A stretch of DNA of 36,553 nt from Comamonadaceae bacterium (lineage in GTDB: Bacteria; Pseudomonadota; Gammaproteobacteria; Burkholderiales; Burkholderiaceae_C): positions 1-36,553 of the forward strand of contig QZKF01000034.1 of the NCBI GenBank assembly GCA_003599455.1, in the 5' to 3' direction. Of this stretch, positions 9,133-17,338 are shown in pieces. The first letter of the stretch is position 1; each line of letters opens with the position of its first letter. The notes under the pieces are model-generated. The model made no database searches. It saw only the letters and a program-made list of their open reading frames with translations, and was not told the DNA's origin. A program made the position numbers and the translations under genes.

Positions 9133-9807
9133 ATGGACATGCCCATGCCCTTGCCGTCACCTGAGGTCCATCCCCCTGCCGCGGCCCGCGCCGGGTGGTG
9201 GGATGGCGACCCGCAGGAGAGTGGCTTCGTCGCCACCCTGATCTCCACGCGCCAGAACGTTTCGCCCAAACGGCTGGTCGAGCCCGGACCTTCCGAACAG
9301 CAGCTGGAGCAGTTGTTTCGCGCGGCCGCGGCCGCGCCCGACCATGGCCTGCTCAGGCCCTGGCGCTTTGTCATCGTGCCCATGGAGCGGCGCGCGGACC
9401 TGGCGGAGGTGTTTGCCCTCGCTCTGGTGGACCGCGATCCCGGCGCCACCCTGGAGCAGATCGAGTCGGCCCGGGAGAAGGCCCACCGGGCGCCCCTGCT
9501 GATGCTGGTGGTGGCCCAGCTGGGGGCTGTGGAGGCGCAGATCCCGGCGCTCGAGCGCATGGTCTCGGTGGGCTGCGCGGTGCAGAACATGCTGCTGATG
9601 GCGCACGGCCAGGGCCTGGGCAGCAGCCTCACCAGCGGGCAGGCCATGCAGTCACCGCGCATGCGGCGGCTGTTCGACCTGCGCGAAGGTGAGGAGCCGG
9701 TCTGCTTCCTGAATGTCGGGACGGTGGCCCGGCGCAAGACGCAGCGCATGCACCCCGAGCCGCAGGACTTTGTATCGATGCTCCGACGCGAATCGGGCGA
9801 GCGTTAA
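9133..9807 (+). CDS. Nitroreductase-family protein of the aio operon
   Basis: A 224-residue protein 17 bases after aioA, preceded by TGGAGA, so almost surely in the same transcript. The region ISTRQNVSPKRL followed by AAAAAPDHGLLRPWRFVIV has the pattern of FMN-binding nitroreductases (Arg-rich FMN-phosphate site, then an A-P-S/D-x-PW motif). A nitroreductase-like gene is known next to arsenite oxidase genes in other betaproteobacteria (called aoxC in some older work). Its role in arsenite oxidation is not established. It has no signal peptide, so it should be cytoplasmic. No cytochrome c gene, a common downstream partner in aio loci, follows here. Confidence 0.82.
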   Translation: MDMPMPLPSPEVHPPAAARAGWWDGDPQESGFVATLISTRQNVSPKRLVEPGPSEQQLEQLFRAAAAAPDHGLLRPWRFVIVPMERRADLAEVFALALVDRDPGATLEQIESAREKAHRAPLLMLVVAQLGAVEAQIPALERMVSVGCAVQNMLLMAHGQGLGSSLTSGQAMQSPRMRRLFDLREGEEPVCFLNVGTVARRKTQRMHPEPQDFVSMLRRESGER

Positions 9808-9924
9808 GGACACCCCGACGCCGTCGTCGCGTGCCTGATGGGCGGGCGCGCTCGGATTGACCCACCGGGCGATACAAGCCCAGTGCAAATGCCTCGCTGC
9901 GGCAGATGCCGGGCAGGTTGCCGT

Positions 9925-9958
9925 TGTGAGCGAACTCATGGGCTCACACATCTTGTGT
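9925..9958. terminator. Paired inverted repeats between convergent genes, possible terminator
   Basis: TGTGAGC (9925-9931) pairs with GCTCACA (9942-9948) across a 10-base loop. Overlapping it, ACACA (9946-9950) pairs with TGTGT (9954-9958). They lie in the 150-base gap between the nitroreductase and the convergent DUF302 gene, where a bidirectional terminator would be expected. There is no good T run, so this is weak. Nothing else is seen in the gap. Confidence 0.3.
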
Positions 9959-10368
9959 CAGGTCACGGGTGCCGGGCTGCCGCCCAGGCTCGAGCAGGCG
10001 CGTCGCAGGCGCTGCTCCGCAGCGTCGGCCACGGACTTGACTTCGGGCTGGTTGACCAGATTCACCATGATCTGCGGGTCGAGAAATCCGACCACCACGC
10101 GACCCGGTGCTTCCTCGCGCACGACCACATTGCAGGGCAGCAGCAGGCCGATGTCGGGCACGGCCTGCAAGGCCTGGTGCGCCAGTGCCGGGTTGCAGGC
10201 GCCGAGGATGCGGTAGGGCGGCATTTCCACACCCAGCTTGTCCTTCATCGTGCGCTGCACGTCGATCTCGGTCAGCACACCAAAGCCCTCGGCTTTGAGC
10301 GCAGCGGTGGTCCTGGTCAGGGCCTGGTCAAACGTGGTGTCGGTGAGTGTCGTGTTGAATCCGTACAT
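9958..10368 (-). CDS. DUF302 protein downstream of arsA
   Basis: A 136-residue soluble protein with the DUF302 pattern, including ACNPALAHQAL and DIGLLLPCNVVV with the two family-typical cysteines (Cys58, Cys79). A third cysteine, Cys125, is near the C-terminus. No signal peptide or membrane segment is seen. It follows arsA by 30 bases in the same direction, so it is very likely co-transcribed and arsenic-induced. DUF302 has no settled function. The cysteines and the position next to an arsA that lacks arsD make a thiol-based As(III)-binding role thinkable, but nothing in the sequence proves it. Confidence 0.85.
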   Translation of the reverse strand: MYGFNTTLTDTTFDQALTRTTAALKAEGFGVLTEIDVQRTMKDKLGVEMPPYRILGACNPALAHQALQAVPDIGLLLPCNVVVREEAPGRVVVGFLDPQIMVNLVNQPEVKSVADAAEQRLRRACSSLGGSPAPVT

Positions 10369-10398
10369 GAGGAACCTCGGCGGTTGGGACAGTGGGTT

Positions 10399-12192
10399 TC
10401 AGGTTGTCGTTGGTGCCACAGCCGGTGCCTTGATGACCAGTCTGGACAAGGCGGCGAAGCCGATCGGCGGGACGGTCAACCAGGGCAGTGTGAACAGGCG
10501 CTTCGCCAGTCCGGCGTTCATGCGCTCCACCTGCTGGCGCTCGCCCGCCAGCCGCGCAGACAGCAAGGGGTCGTGGGTGCCCGCCGCCAGCACGCTCTTG
10601 TTGAGCACCCAGGCATAGGGCTCGATCTTCGCGCGGCGAAGGTCGTCCTGCAGCGCGGCGGCCTGCGACACGGGCGTTACCTCGGGCAGGGTGACCAGGA
10701 TGATCCGGGTGTAGGTCGCGTCCTGCAGCCTCATCAACGGCGTGATGACGCGTGCCGCTCCGTGCCCTTCAAACTCGCGCGTCATTTGCCGGTGGTAGGC
10801 GCCGGTGGCGTCCATCAGCAGCATGGAGTGCCCGGTGGGTGCGGTGTCCAGCACCACGAAGGCGCTTCGGCCTTCGCCGACGATGCGCGAAAACGCATGA
10901 AAGACCGCCACCTCCTCGGTGCAGGGCGATTGCAGGTCTTCCAGCAGCAGGGCCTGTTCCGCCGGGTCCAGCCCGGGTGATCGGGCCGCCATGATCTTGT
11001 CGATGTAGCGCTGCGTTTCAAGTTTCGGGTCGATCCGGCTCACCTTCAAACCGGGCACATCGCCGCTCAATGTGCCCGCCAGGTGGGCGGCCGGGTCGGT
11101 GGTGCTCAGGTGCACGGTCTTGCCGCGCTGGACCAGCCCCACGGCCAATGCGGCGGCGACCGTCGTCTTGCCGACACCGCCCTTGCCCATCACCATGATC
11201 AATCCGTGTCCGGCTGCGGCCAGCTCGTCCGCCAAGGCGTCCAGGCCTTGCAGTGGCGTCGTGTTCTCCGCGGCGGCCATCGGGTGCGGGGTGACCGGAC
11301 TGCTGCCAGGCGCCAGCAGCGCACGCAGGGCGGGCAGGCCGACGGTGTCGAAGGGTCTGAGGGGCACGAGGTCCTGTGGCAGCGCGCGCAGCGACCGGGG
11401 CATGTCGTCCAGCGCTTGCTGGCCCAGGTCCTCGATGGCGCATGCCACCGCATCGGTGCGCTCGCTCGCATGGAACACGCCATTGATGGCCAGCCGCTGG
11501 TTGTCCAGTCCCAGCCCGTGCAGCTCCTCCGACGTGCGCGCGGCTTCGGCCATGGCACCCTTGTCCGGGCGCGTCACCAGGATCACGGTGGTCTTCAATG
11601 GGTCGCTCAAGGCCTCGAGTGCGGCCTTGAACCGCTCCTCCTGCATCTTCAAGCCCGAATGCGGACCCAGGCACGAGGCGCCCCGGTCGTTGCCTTGCAG
11701 AAACCCGGTCCAGGCTTTGGGCAGGCTTAGCAGCCGCAGGGTGTGGCCTGTCGGTGCGGTGTCGAAGACGATGTGGTCGTAGAGCGCTGCGTTGTCGGAC
11801 AGCAGGGACGAAAACTCATCGAAGGAGGCGATCTCGGTGGTGCAGGCGCCTGACAGCTGCTCTCGCACGGTGGAACGATCTGCTTCGCTGCTGTCCGCAT
11901 CCATCTGCGCCAGGACCCGCTGCCGATACGACTCCGCTGCGGTGTCGGGGTCGATGTTCAGCACCGACAGGCCGGGCGCGCCGGGCACCGGCACGGGGGT
12001 GTTGCGCAGTTCGATGCCCAGCATGTCGTCGAGGTTCGACGCGGCATCGGTGCTGACGAGCAGCACCTTCCTGCCCGCATCCGCCAGGCTGAGCGCCGCC
12101 GCGGTCGAGAGAGACGTCTTGCCGACGCCGCCCTTGCCCGTGAAGAAGAGATGCCGGGTGGGGTGTTCGAGGAAGCCGGTTTCCATATTCAT
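10399..12192 (-). CDS. arsA: Arsenite-transport ATPase ArsA
   Basis: A 597-residue, two-halved ATPase of full bacterial ArsA size. Both halves carry the deviant Walker A GKGGVGKT (19-26 and 336-343) and the DTAPTGH signature (about 144-150 and in the second half). The As(III)/Sb(III) metalloid-site cysteines of E. coli ArsA (113, 172, 422) have counterparts Cys117 (GACTTE), Cys174 (ASCLG) and Cys424 (SPCTEE), so it should be allosterically activated by As(III). The known role is to power an ArsB or Acr3 efflux protein. Here acr3 is the only efflux permease in the window, and no arsD chaperone gene is present. The start has a poor ribosome site; Met3 is an alternative. It is transcribed away from the GAPDH-arsJ operon across a shared operator. 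Confidence 0.95.
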   Translation of the reverse strand: MNMETGFLEHPTRHLFFTGKGGVGKTSLSTAAALSLADAGRKVLLVSTDAASNLDDMLGIELRNTPVPVPGAPGLSVLNIDPDTAAESYRQRVLAQMDADSSEADRSTVREQLSGACTTEIASFDEFSSLLSDNAALYDHIVFDTAPTGHTLRLLSLPKAWTGFLQGNDRGASCLGPHSGLKMQEERFKAALEALSDPLKTTVILVTRPDKGAMAEAARTSEELHGLGLDNQRLAINGVFHASERTDAVACAIEDLGQQALDDMPRSLRALPQDLVPLRPFDTVGLPALRALLAPGSSPVTPHPMAAAENTTPLQGLDALADELAAAGHGLIMVMGKGGVGKTTVAAALAVGLVQRGKTVHLSTTDPAAHLAGTLSGDVPGLKVSRIDPKLETQRYIDKIMAARSPGLDPAEQALLLEDLQSPCTEEVAVFHAFSRIVGEGRSAFVVLDTAPTGHSMLLMDATGAYHRQMTREFEGHGAARVITPLMRLQDATYTRIILVTLPEVTPVSQAAALQDDLRRAKIEPYAWVLNKSVLAAGTHDPLLSARLAGERQQVERMNAGLAKRLFTLPWLTVPPIGFAALSRLVIKAPAVAPTTT

Positions 12193-12271
12193 GCGTGTCC
12201 AGTGGGGTGCTCAGCATGCTCCCTCCGCATGACGAAGTCTGTACGGCCCGCCTCACAGAGGTGTCACGGGC

Positions 12272-12309
12272 TTGTCATGCTGCTGTGCAATACTTCAATA
12301 ATTGTTGAA
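12272..12309 (+). promoter_or_regulatory. ArsR-type operator over a candidate promoter
   Basis: TTCAA-N6-TTGAA (12294-12309) is an inverted repeat with a central AATT, resembling ArsR-family operators of the ATCAA-N6-TTGAT kind. It sits in the 151-base divergent region between arsA and GAPDH. A possible -35 TTGTCA (12272-12277) lies 17 bases before TCAATA (12295-12300), so a bound repressor would cover the -10 region. The arsA transcript would start nearby on the other strand with a leader of about 100 bases. ArsR encoded in the same operon is the likely ligand-responsive repressor. Confidence 0.65.
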
Positions 12310-12343
12310 TTAATGTAGCACCTTGAACCTGGACGGGACACAC

Positions 12344-13387
12344 ATGAAAGTGGGCATCAACGGCATGGGCCGCATCGGGCGTCTGGCACTGCGCGCCGCC
12401 ATGGGGGCCGCCGAGCGGCAAAGCGACGACCCGCGCGCGGGCAACCGGCTGGAGGTGGTGCACCTCAACGAGCTCAAGGGCGGCGCCGCCGCCACCGCCC
12501 ACCTGCTGGCCTTCGACAGCGTGCAGGGCAAGTGGCGCGCCGACATCGCCGCCGAGGGCGAGCACGCCATCCGCATCGGTGAACGGCGGATGTCGTTCAG
12601 CGCCCACGGCACGGCGGCAGAGATTCCCTGGGGCGATCTGGGCGTGGACCTGGTGCTGGAGTGCACCGGCAAGTTCCTCACGCCCGACACCCTCCAGGGC
12701 CATCTGGACCGCGGCGCGAAGCGCGTGATCGTGGCCGCGCCGGTGAAGGTCGGTGGCGTGCTCAACATCGTGGTCGGCGTGAACCACACGCTGTACGAGC
12801 CCGCGCGCGACCGCATCGTGACCGCCGCCTCCTGCACCACCAACTGCCTGGCGCCCGTGGTGCAGGTGGTGCACGAGTCCATCGGCATCCGCCACGGCCA
12901 GATCACCACGCTGCACAACCCGACCAACACCAACCTGGTGGTGGACGCACCGCACAAGGACCTGCGCCGCGCCCGCAGCGCGCTGATGAGCCTGGCGCCC
13001 ACGACCACCGGTAGCGCGACCGCGATCGCGCTGATCTACCCCGAGCTCAAGGGCAAGCTCAACGGCCACGCGGTGCGCGTGCCCGCGCTGAATGCCTCGC
13101 TGACCGACTGCGTGTTTGAGCTCAAACGCGAGACCACGGCCGAGGAGGTGAACGCGCTGTTCGCCAACGCGGCAAACGGCTCGCTGGCCGGCATCCTGGG
13201 CTACGAAACGCGGCCGCTGGTCAGCGTCGATTACGCCCGCGACACGCGCAGTTCCATCGTGGATGCGCCCTCCACCATGGTGACCGACGGCACCCTGCTC
13301 AAGGTCTACGCCTGGTACGACAACGAGATGGGCTACGCCTGCCGCATGGTCGATCTGGCCTGCCACATGCGTGATGCGGGCATCTGA
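12344..13387 (+). CDS. gap: Arsenic-island glyceraldehyde-3-phosphate dehydrogenase
   Basis: A 347-residue GAPDH. The NAD-binding start INGMGRIGR and catalytic Cys164 in ASCTTNC are intact, as are the TN and PHKDLRRAR motifs of the phosphate-binding region. It lies 1 base before arsJ. In such pairs GAPDH uses arsenate in place of phosphate to form 1-arseno-3-phosphoglycerate, which ArsJ exports and which then falls apart to arsenate outside. ATG 12344 is used because it begins the conserved MKVGINGMG; an in-frame TTG at 12323 is less likely. It is first in the GAPDH-arsJ-arsR-arsC operon and downstream of the ArsR-type operator. Being dedicated to arsenate is inferred from position. Confidence 0.94.
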   Translation: MKVGINGMGRIGRLALRAAMGAAERQSDDPRAGNRLEVVHLNELKGGAAATAHLLAFDSVQGKWRADIAAEGEHAIRIGERRMSFSAHGTAAEIPWGDLGVDLVLECTGKFLTPDTLQGHLDRGAKRVIVAAPVKVGGVLNIVVGVNHTLYEPARDRIVTAASCTTNCLAPVVQVVHESIGIRHGQITTLHNPTNTNLVVDAPHKDLRRARSALMSLAPTTTGSATAIALIYPELKGKLNGHAVRVPALNASLTDCVFELKRETTAEEVNALFANAANGSLAGILGYETRPLVSVDYARDTRSSIVDAPSTMVTDGTLLKVYAWYDNEMGYACRMVDLACHMRDAGI

Positions 13388-13388
13388 C

Positions 13389-14651
13389 ATGCAGCAGCAC
13401 GCCGCGCGCAACTACGCCATCGTCACAGCCGCCTACTGGGGCTTCACGCTCACTGACGGCGCGCTGCGCATGCTGGTGCTGCTGCACTTCTACAAGCTGG
13501 GCTATTCGCCGTTCGCGCTGGCTTTCCTGTTCCTGCTGTACGAAGCGGCGGGCGTGCTGGCCAACCTGATCGGTGGCTGGCTCGCCACGCGCTACGGCAT
13601 CACGCGCATGCTCACCGTGGGCCTGGTCACGCAGATCATCGGCTTCACGCTGCTGTCCATGCTCGATCCGGCGTGGACGGCCGCCATGTCGGTCGCCTGG
13701 GTGGTGCTGGCCCAGGGCATCTGCGGCGTGGCGAAAGACCTGACCAAGACCGCGAGCAAGTCGGCGATCAAGGTCACGGCTTCGCAAGCGAAAGAGCAAG
13801 GCTCGGGCCAGCTGTTCAAGTGGGTGGCCTGGTTCACCGGCAGCAAGAACGCCATGAAGGGCGTGGGCTTTTTCCTCGGCGGTCTGATGCTGGAAGCGTT
13901 CGGCTTCCAGGTGTCGCTGTGGTGCATGGCGGGCCTGCTCGCATTGGTGCTGGTCGGCGTGCTCAGCTCGCTGCCCGCGATGATGGGCAAGAGCAAGGCC
14001 TCGAAGTCGGCGAGGGAGCTGTTTGCCAAGAACGCCGGCATCAACGCGCTGGCGGCTGCGCGCGTGGTGCTGTTCGGCGCGCGCGACGTGTGGTTCGTGG
14101 TCGGCGTGCCGGTGTTCCTGTATTCGCAGGGCTGGACATTCACCATGGTCGGCGGTTTCCTCGCCGCCTGGACCATCGGCTACGGCATGGTGCAGGCGCT
14201 CGCGCCGCAGCTGGTGCGGCGCAGCGCCGACGGCCTGAGCGCCGAAGTGCCCGCCGCGCGCCTGTGGTCGGCCGTGCTGGCCCTGGTGCCCGTCGGCATC
14301 GCCGTGGCGGTCTACCTGCAGGTGCCGCATCTCGAATGGGTGGTGGTCGGGGGGCTGGGGCTGTTCGGCTTTGCTTTCGCGGTCAACTCCTCGGTGCACT
14401 CCTACCTGATCCTGGCCTACGCCGGTTCGGAAAAAGCCGCCGAGGACGTGGGCTTCTACTACGCCGCCAACGCGCTGGGGCGTTTCATCGGCACGCTGCT
14501 GTCGGGCCTGCTGTACCAGTGGGGTGGGCTGCTCTACGCGCTGGCGGGCTCGGCCGTGATGCTGGCGATCTGCTGGCTGCTTACCCTGCAGCTGCCGGTG
14601 AAGAAGGCGGACCATGCCCCCGCCAGGAACGAAGGACTGCACCATGGATGA
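13389..14651 (+). CDS. arsJ: 1-arseno-3-phosphoglycerate exporter ArsJ (MFS)
   Basis: A 420-residue polytopic membrane protein with about 12 hydrophobic segments, of major facilitator type. Early features are RNYAIVTAAYWGFTLTDGALRM and a conserved polar loop rich in Lys (KDLTKTASKSAIK). It starts 1 base after the GAPDH stop, the defining arrangement of the GAPDH-ArsJ arsenate-efflux pair. The 3' end overlaps arsR by 8 bases. It would act in the inner membrane to expel the arseno-sugar-phosphate formed by the upstream GAPDH. An arsenate route that does not pass through As(III) is useful in an organism whose periplasm makes arsenate. Confidence 0.93.
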   Translation: MQQHAARNYAIVTAAYWGFTLTDGALRMLVLLHFYKLGYSPFALAFLFLLYEAAGVLANLIGGWLATRYGITRMLTVGLVTQIIGFTLLSMLDPAWTAAMSVAWVVLAQGICGVAKDLTKTASKSAIKVTASQAKEQGSGQLFKWVAWFTGSKNAMKGVGFFLGGLMLEAFGFQVSLWCMAGLLALVLVGVLSSLPAMMGKSKASKSARELFAKNAGINALAAARVVLFGARDVWFVVGVPVFLYSQGWTFTMVGGFLAAWTIGYGMVQALAPQLVRRSADGLSAEVPAARLWSAVLALVPVGIAVAVYLQVPHLEWVVVGGLGLFGFAFAVNSSVHSYLILAYAGSEKAAEDVGFYYAANALGRFIGTLLSGLLYQWGGLLYALAGSAVMLAICWLLTLQLPVKKADHAPARNEGLHHG

Positions 14652-14970
14652 AGCCGACGTGGTTCGCGCCCTCGGGGCGCTGGCGCAGGAAACACGCCTG
14701 CGCATTTTCCGCATGCTGGTGGTGGCGGGCCCGAAGGGCGTGCTGCCCGGCCAGATGGCCGAAACGCTGGGCACCTCACCCACCGCGCTCTCGTTCCACC
14801 TCAAGGAACTGGTGCACGCCGGCCTCGCCAGCAGCGAGCGCGACGGCCGCCACCTGATCTACCGCGCCAGCATCCCGCAGATGAACGGGCTGCTGGGCTT
14901 TCTCACCGCGCACTGCTGCGAAGGGCAGCCGTGCGAAGTCAACGCGGTCGTGTGCAACGACTGTCCCTGA
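14644..14970 (+). CDS. arsR: Arsenic-responsive repressor ArsR
   Basis: A 108-residue SmtB/ArsR-family winged-helix repressor. The recognition helix-turn-helix is about residues 38-60 (MAETLGTSPTALSFHLKELV), followed by a wing (RDGRHLIYRA). As(III)-binding cysteines are not in the helix as in E. coli ArsR but at the C-terminus: Cys91-Cys92-x4-Cys97, plus Cys104 and Cys107. This resembles the Acidithiobacillus-type ArsR with a C-terminal CC...C site. ATG 14644 is chosen for GAAGGA 7 bases upstream; it overlaps the end of arsJ. It presumably represses its own operon and arsA through the 12294-12309 operator. Confidence 0.94.
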   Translation: MDEADVVRALGALAQETRLRIFRMLVVAGPKGVLPGQMAETLGTSPTALSFHLKELVHAGLASSERDGRHLIYRASIPQMNGLLGFLTAHCCEGQPCEVNAVVCNDCP

Positions 14971-14992
14971 ACGTCCTCACCGAAAGGTTTTC

Positions 14993-15493
14993 ATGTCCAA
15001 GTCCACCTACAACGTTTTGTTCATCTGCACCGGCAACTCGGCGCGCAGCATCATGGCCGAGGCCATCCTCAACCAGACGGGGGCCGGGCGCTTCCATGCG
15101 TACAGCGCGGGCAGCCATCCCGCGGGCCAGGTCCACATGCATGCCATCGAGCTGCTGGAGCGCAACCGCTACAGGACCAAGGGCCTGCGCAGCAAGAACT
15201 GGAGCGAGTTCGCGGCGCCCGACGCACCGCACATGGACTTCGTGCTGACCGTCTGCGACAAGGCCGCCGGCGAGGTCTGCCCCGTCTGGCCGGGGCAACC
15301 CATGTCCGCGCACTGGGGTGTCGAGGACCCTGCGTCGGTCAAGGGCAGCGAAGAGGTGGTGCTCCGTGCCTTCGCCGAGGCGTTCATGGTGTTGAACCGC
15401 CGCATTGCGCTGCTGACGGTGCTGCCGATCGAAAAGCTGAACAAGCTCGCGCTGCAGAAGGAAATCAGCGACATCGGTCTGGTCCGGTCCTGA
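14993..15493 (+). CDS. arsC: Arsenate reductase ArsC, low-molecular-weight phosphatase type
   Basis: A 166-residue cytoplasmic enzyme reducing As(V) to As(III). The phosphatase-like P-loop CTGNSAR (Cys12-x5-Arg18) holds the catalytic cysteine. Further cysteines Cys88 (TVCDK) and Cys96 (EVCPVWPG) fit the redox relay of this family. The residue pattern [11 protein letters not shown] also fits family members that carry a conserved aspartate loop. Whether thioredoxin or glutaredoxin/glutathione recycles it cannot be told from sequence alone. GAAAGG precedes the ATG. It lies 22 bases after arsR and before a terminator-like hairpin that separates it from acr3. Confidence 0.94.
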   Translation: MSKSTYNVLFICTGNSARSIMAEAILNQTGAGRFHAYSAGSHPAGQVHMHAIELLERNRYRTKGLRSKNWSEFAAPDAPHMDFVLTVCDKAAGEVCPVWPGQPMSAHWGVEDPASVKGSEEVVLRAFAEAFMVLNRRIALLTVLPIEKLNKLALQKEISDIGLVRS

Positions 15494-15512
15494 CCTCCCG
15501 TTTCCATGGCCG

Positions 15513-15553
15513 GGCCTGGGCGCTCAGCGGGCGCCCAGGCCTTCCCGCTTTTT
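15513..15553 (+). terminator. Intrinsic-terminator-like hairpin between arsC and acr3
   Basis: GGCCTGGGCGC (15513-15523) pairs perfectly with GCGCCCAGGCC (15531-15541) around a 7-base loop: 11 G/C-rich pairs. Five T follow at 15549-15553 after an 8-base gap, then the acr3 ribosome site AAGAGG (15555-15560). The gap before the T run weakens it as a full terminator. It may let part of the transcription through, setting acr3-arsH below arsC. Confidence 0.65.
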
Positions 15554-15569
15554 CAAGAGGTGCATATTC

Positions 15570-16634
15570 ATGGGGTTGTTCGAACGGTATCTGACGCTGT
15601 GGGTGGCCTTGGGCATTGCCGCCGGCGTGGGCCTGGGGCTGGCGCTGCCTGGCGTGTTCGAGGCGGTGGCGGCGCTGGAGATCGCGCACGTCAACCTCGT
15701 GGTCGCGGTGTTCATCTGGGTGATGATTTATCCGATGATGATCCAGATCGACTGGTCGGCCGTGAAGCGTGTGGGCGAGCGGCCGCAGGGGCTGGTGCTG
15801 ACGCTGGTGGTGAACTGGCTCGTCAAGCCTTTCACCATGGCCGCGCTGGGTGTGCTGTTCTTCCAGGTCCTGTTTGCGCCCTGGGTCGATCCCGCGTCGG
15901 CCAGCGAATACATCGCGGGCATGATCCTGCTCGGCGTCGCGCCGTGCACGGCCATGGTCTTCGTCTGGAGCCAGCTGGTCAAGGGTGACGCCAACTACAC
16001 GCTGGTGCAGGTCTCGGTGAACGACCTCATCATGGTCGTGGCCTATGCGCCCATCGCCGCCTTCCTGCTCGGCGTGACCAATCTCACCGTGCCGTGGGAA
16101 ACGCTGCTGCTGTCCACCGTGCTCTACGTGGTGCTGCCACTCATGGCCGGCATGCTCACGCGGCGATGGCTGAGCAGCAGGTCGCATCACGCCGTAGGCG
16201 ATTTCGTGGCACGCCTCAAGCCCTGGTCGGTGGCCGGTCTCATCGCCACCGTCGTGCTGCTGTTCGGCTTCCAGGCGCGGACCATCGTCGCGCAGCCGCT
16301 GGTGATTGCGCTGATCGCCGTGCCGCTGGTGTTGCAGTCCTACGGCATCTTCTTCCTCACCTGGTGGGGCGCGAAATGGCTCAAGCTGCGGCACGACATC
16401 GCCGGTCCCGCCTGCCTGATCGGCACCTCCAACTTCTTCGAGCTGGCCGTGGCGGTGGCGATCTCGCTGTTCGGTCTCAACTCGGGCGCGGCGCTGGCCA
16501 CCGTGGTGGGCGTGCTGGTGGAGGTGCCGGTGATGCTGTCGCTGGTGGCGCTGGTCAACGCCTGGCGCCCAGTCGACGCACCGGCGATCTCCGAACCCGA
16601 CCCCACCGGAGAACGCGTCCATGCGCCTCACTGA
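15570..16634 (+). CDS. acr3: Arsenite efflux permease Acr3
   Basis: A 354-residue inner-membrane carrier with about ten hydrophobic segments, of the Acr3/BART family, expelling As(III). The essential cysteine in [13 protein letters not shown] is Cys126, and the membrane-embedded glutamate in [12 protein letters not shown] is Glu291. Both are family hallmarks. AAGAGG lies 9 bases before the ATG. The 3' end overlaps arsH by 14 bases, so the two are coupled. It is the only arsenite permease visible here, so the ArsA ATPase divergently encoded nearby may work with it (inference; many Acr3 proteins function without ArsA). Confidence 0.95.
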   Translation: MGLFERYLTLWVALGIAAGVGLGLALPGVFEAVAALEIAHVNLVVAVFIWVMIYPMMIQIDWSAVKRVGERPQGLVLTLVVNWLVKPFTMAALGVLFFQVLFAPWVDPASASEYIAGMILLGVAPCTAMVFVWSQLVKGDANYTLVQVSVNDLIMVVAYAPIAAFLLGVTNLTVPWETLLLSTVLYVVLPLMAGMLTRRWLSSRSHHAVGDFVARLKPWSVAGLIATVVLLFGFQARTIVAQPLVIALIAVPLVLQSYGIFFLTWWGAKWLKLRHDIAGPACLIGTSNFFELAVAVAISLFGLNSGAALATVVGVLVEVPVMLSLVALVNAWRPVDAPAISEPDPTGERVHAPH

Positions 16635-17337
16635 CCTGCCTCAGGTGGCCGTTGACCACTTTCAGGTGCCTGATGTGCAACGGCTGCGCCCGGCACAACC
16701 CTCGACGCATGCGCCGCGTTTCCTGCTGCTCTACGGCTCGTTGCGGGCGCGCTCCTTCAGCCGCCTGCTGGTGCAAGAGTCGGCCCGCCTGCTGCGGGCC
16801 ATGGGCGCCGAGACGCGCGTGTTCAACCCCAGCGGCCTGCCGCTGCCCGACGACGCGCCGGACACCCACCCCAAGGTGGCCGAGTTGCGCGCGCTCGCGG
16901 CCTGGGCCGAAGGCATGGTGTGGTGCTCGCCCGAGCGCCACGGGGCCATGACCGGCATCATGAAGGCGCAGATCGACTGGATTCCGCTGTCGGACGGCGC
17001 CGTGCGCCCCACGCAGGGCAAGACGCTGGCGGTGATGCAGGTCAGTGGCGGCTCGCAGTCGTTCAACGCGGTGAACCAGATGCGCGTGCTCGGTCGCTGG
17101 ATGCGCATGATCACCATCCCCAACCAGTCGTCGATCGCCAAGGCGTTCCAGGAGTTCGACGAGCACGATCGCCTCAAGCCATCGGCCTACCATGACCGGG
17201 TCGTGGACGTGCTCGAAGAGCTGGTGAAGTTCACCCTGCTCACGCGCGACGTGGCGCCGTATCTGGTGGACCGCTACAGCGAGCGCAAGGAAAGCGCCGA
17301 GGCGCTCATGCAGCGGGTGAACCAGGCCGCGATCTGA
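16621..17337 (+). CDS. arsH: Organoarsenical oxidoreductase ArsH
   Basis: A 238-residue NADPH-dependent FMN reductase-fold protein of the ArsH family. The FMN-phosphate loop [13 protein letters not shown] (about 36-48) and the conserved [20 protein letters not shown] region are both clear. In characterised ArsH proteins the enzyme oxidises trivalent organoarsenicals such as methylarsenite to less toxic pentavalent forms. It starts 14 bases inside acr3, with GGAGAA upstream, so it closes the resistance operon. It ends 1 base before the convergent phosphatidylserine decarboxylase gene, leaving no room for a separate terminator. Confidence 0.94.
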   Translation: MRLTDLPQVAVDHFQVPDVQRLRPAQPSTHAPRFLLLYGSLRARSFSRLLVQESARLLRAMGAETRVFNPSGLPLPDDAPDTHPKVAELRALAAWAEGMVWCSPERHGAMTGIMKAQIDWIPLSDGAVRPTQGKTLAVMQVSGGSQSFNAVNQMRVLGRWMRMITIPNQSSIAKAFQEFDEHDRLKPSAYHDRVVDVLEELVKFTLLTRDVAPYLVDRYSERKESAEALMQRVNQAAI

Positions 17338-17338
17338 T

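Noticed and set aside
9925..9948. CRP-type site (TGTGA...TCACA)
   Set aside because: The spacing between the halves is 14 bases, not the 6 required.
9808..9957. A hidden small gene between the nitroreductase and DUF302 genes
   Set aside because: No frame with a ribosome site and plausible composition; only inverted repeats are seen.
9958..10368. DUF302 gene as a diverged arsD
   Set aside because: The protein has DUF302 motifs and lacks the ArsD vicinal cysteine pattern; any ArsD-like role would be by analogy, not homology.
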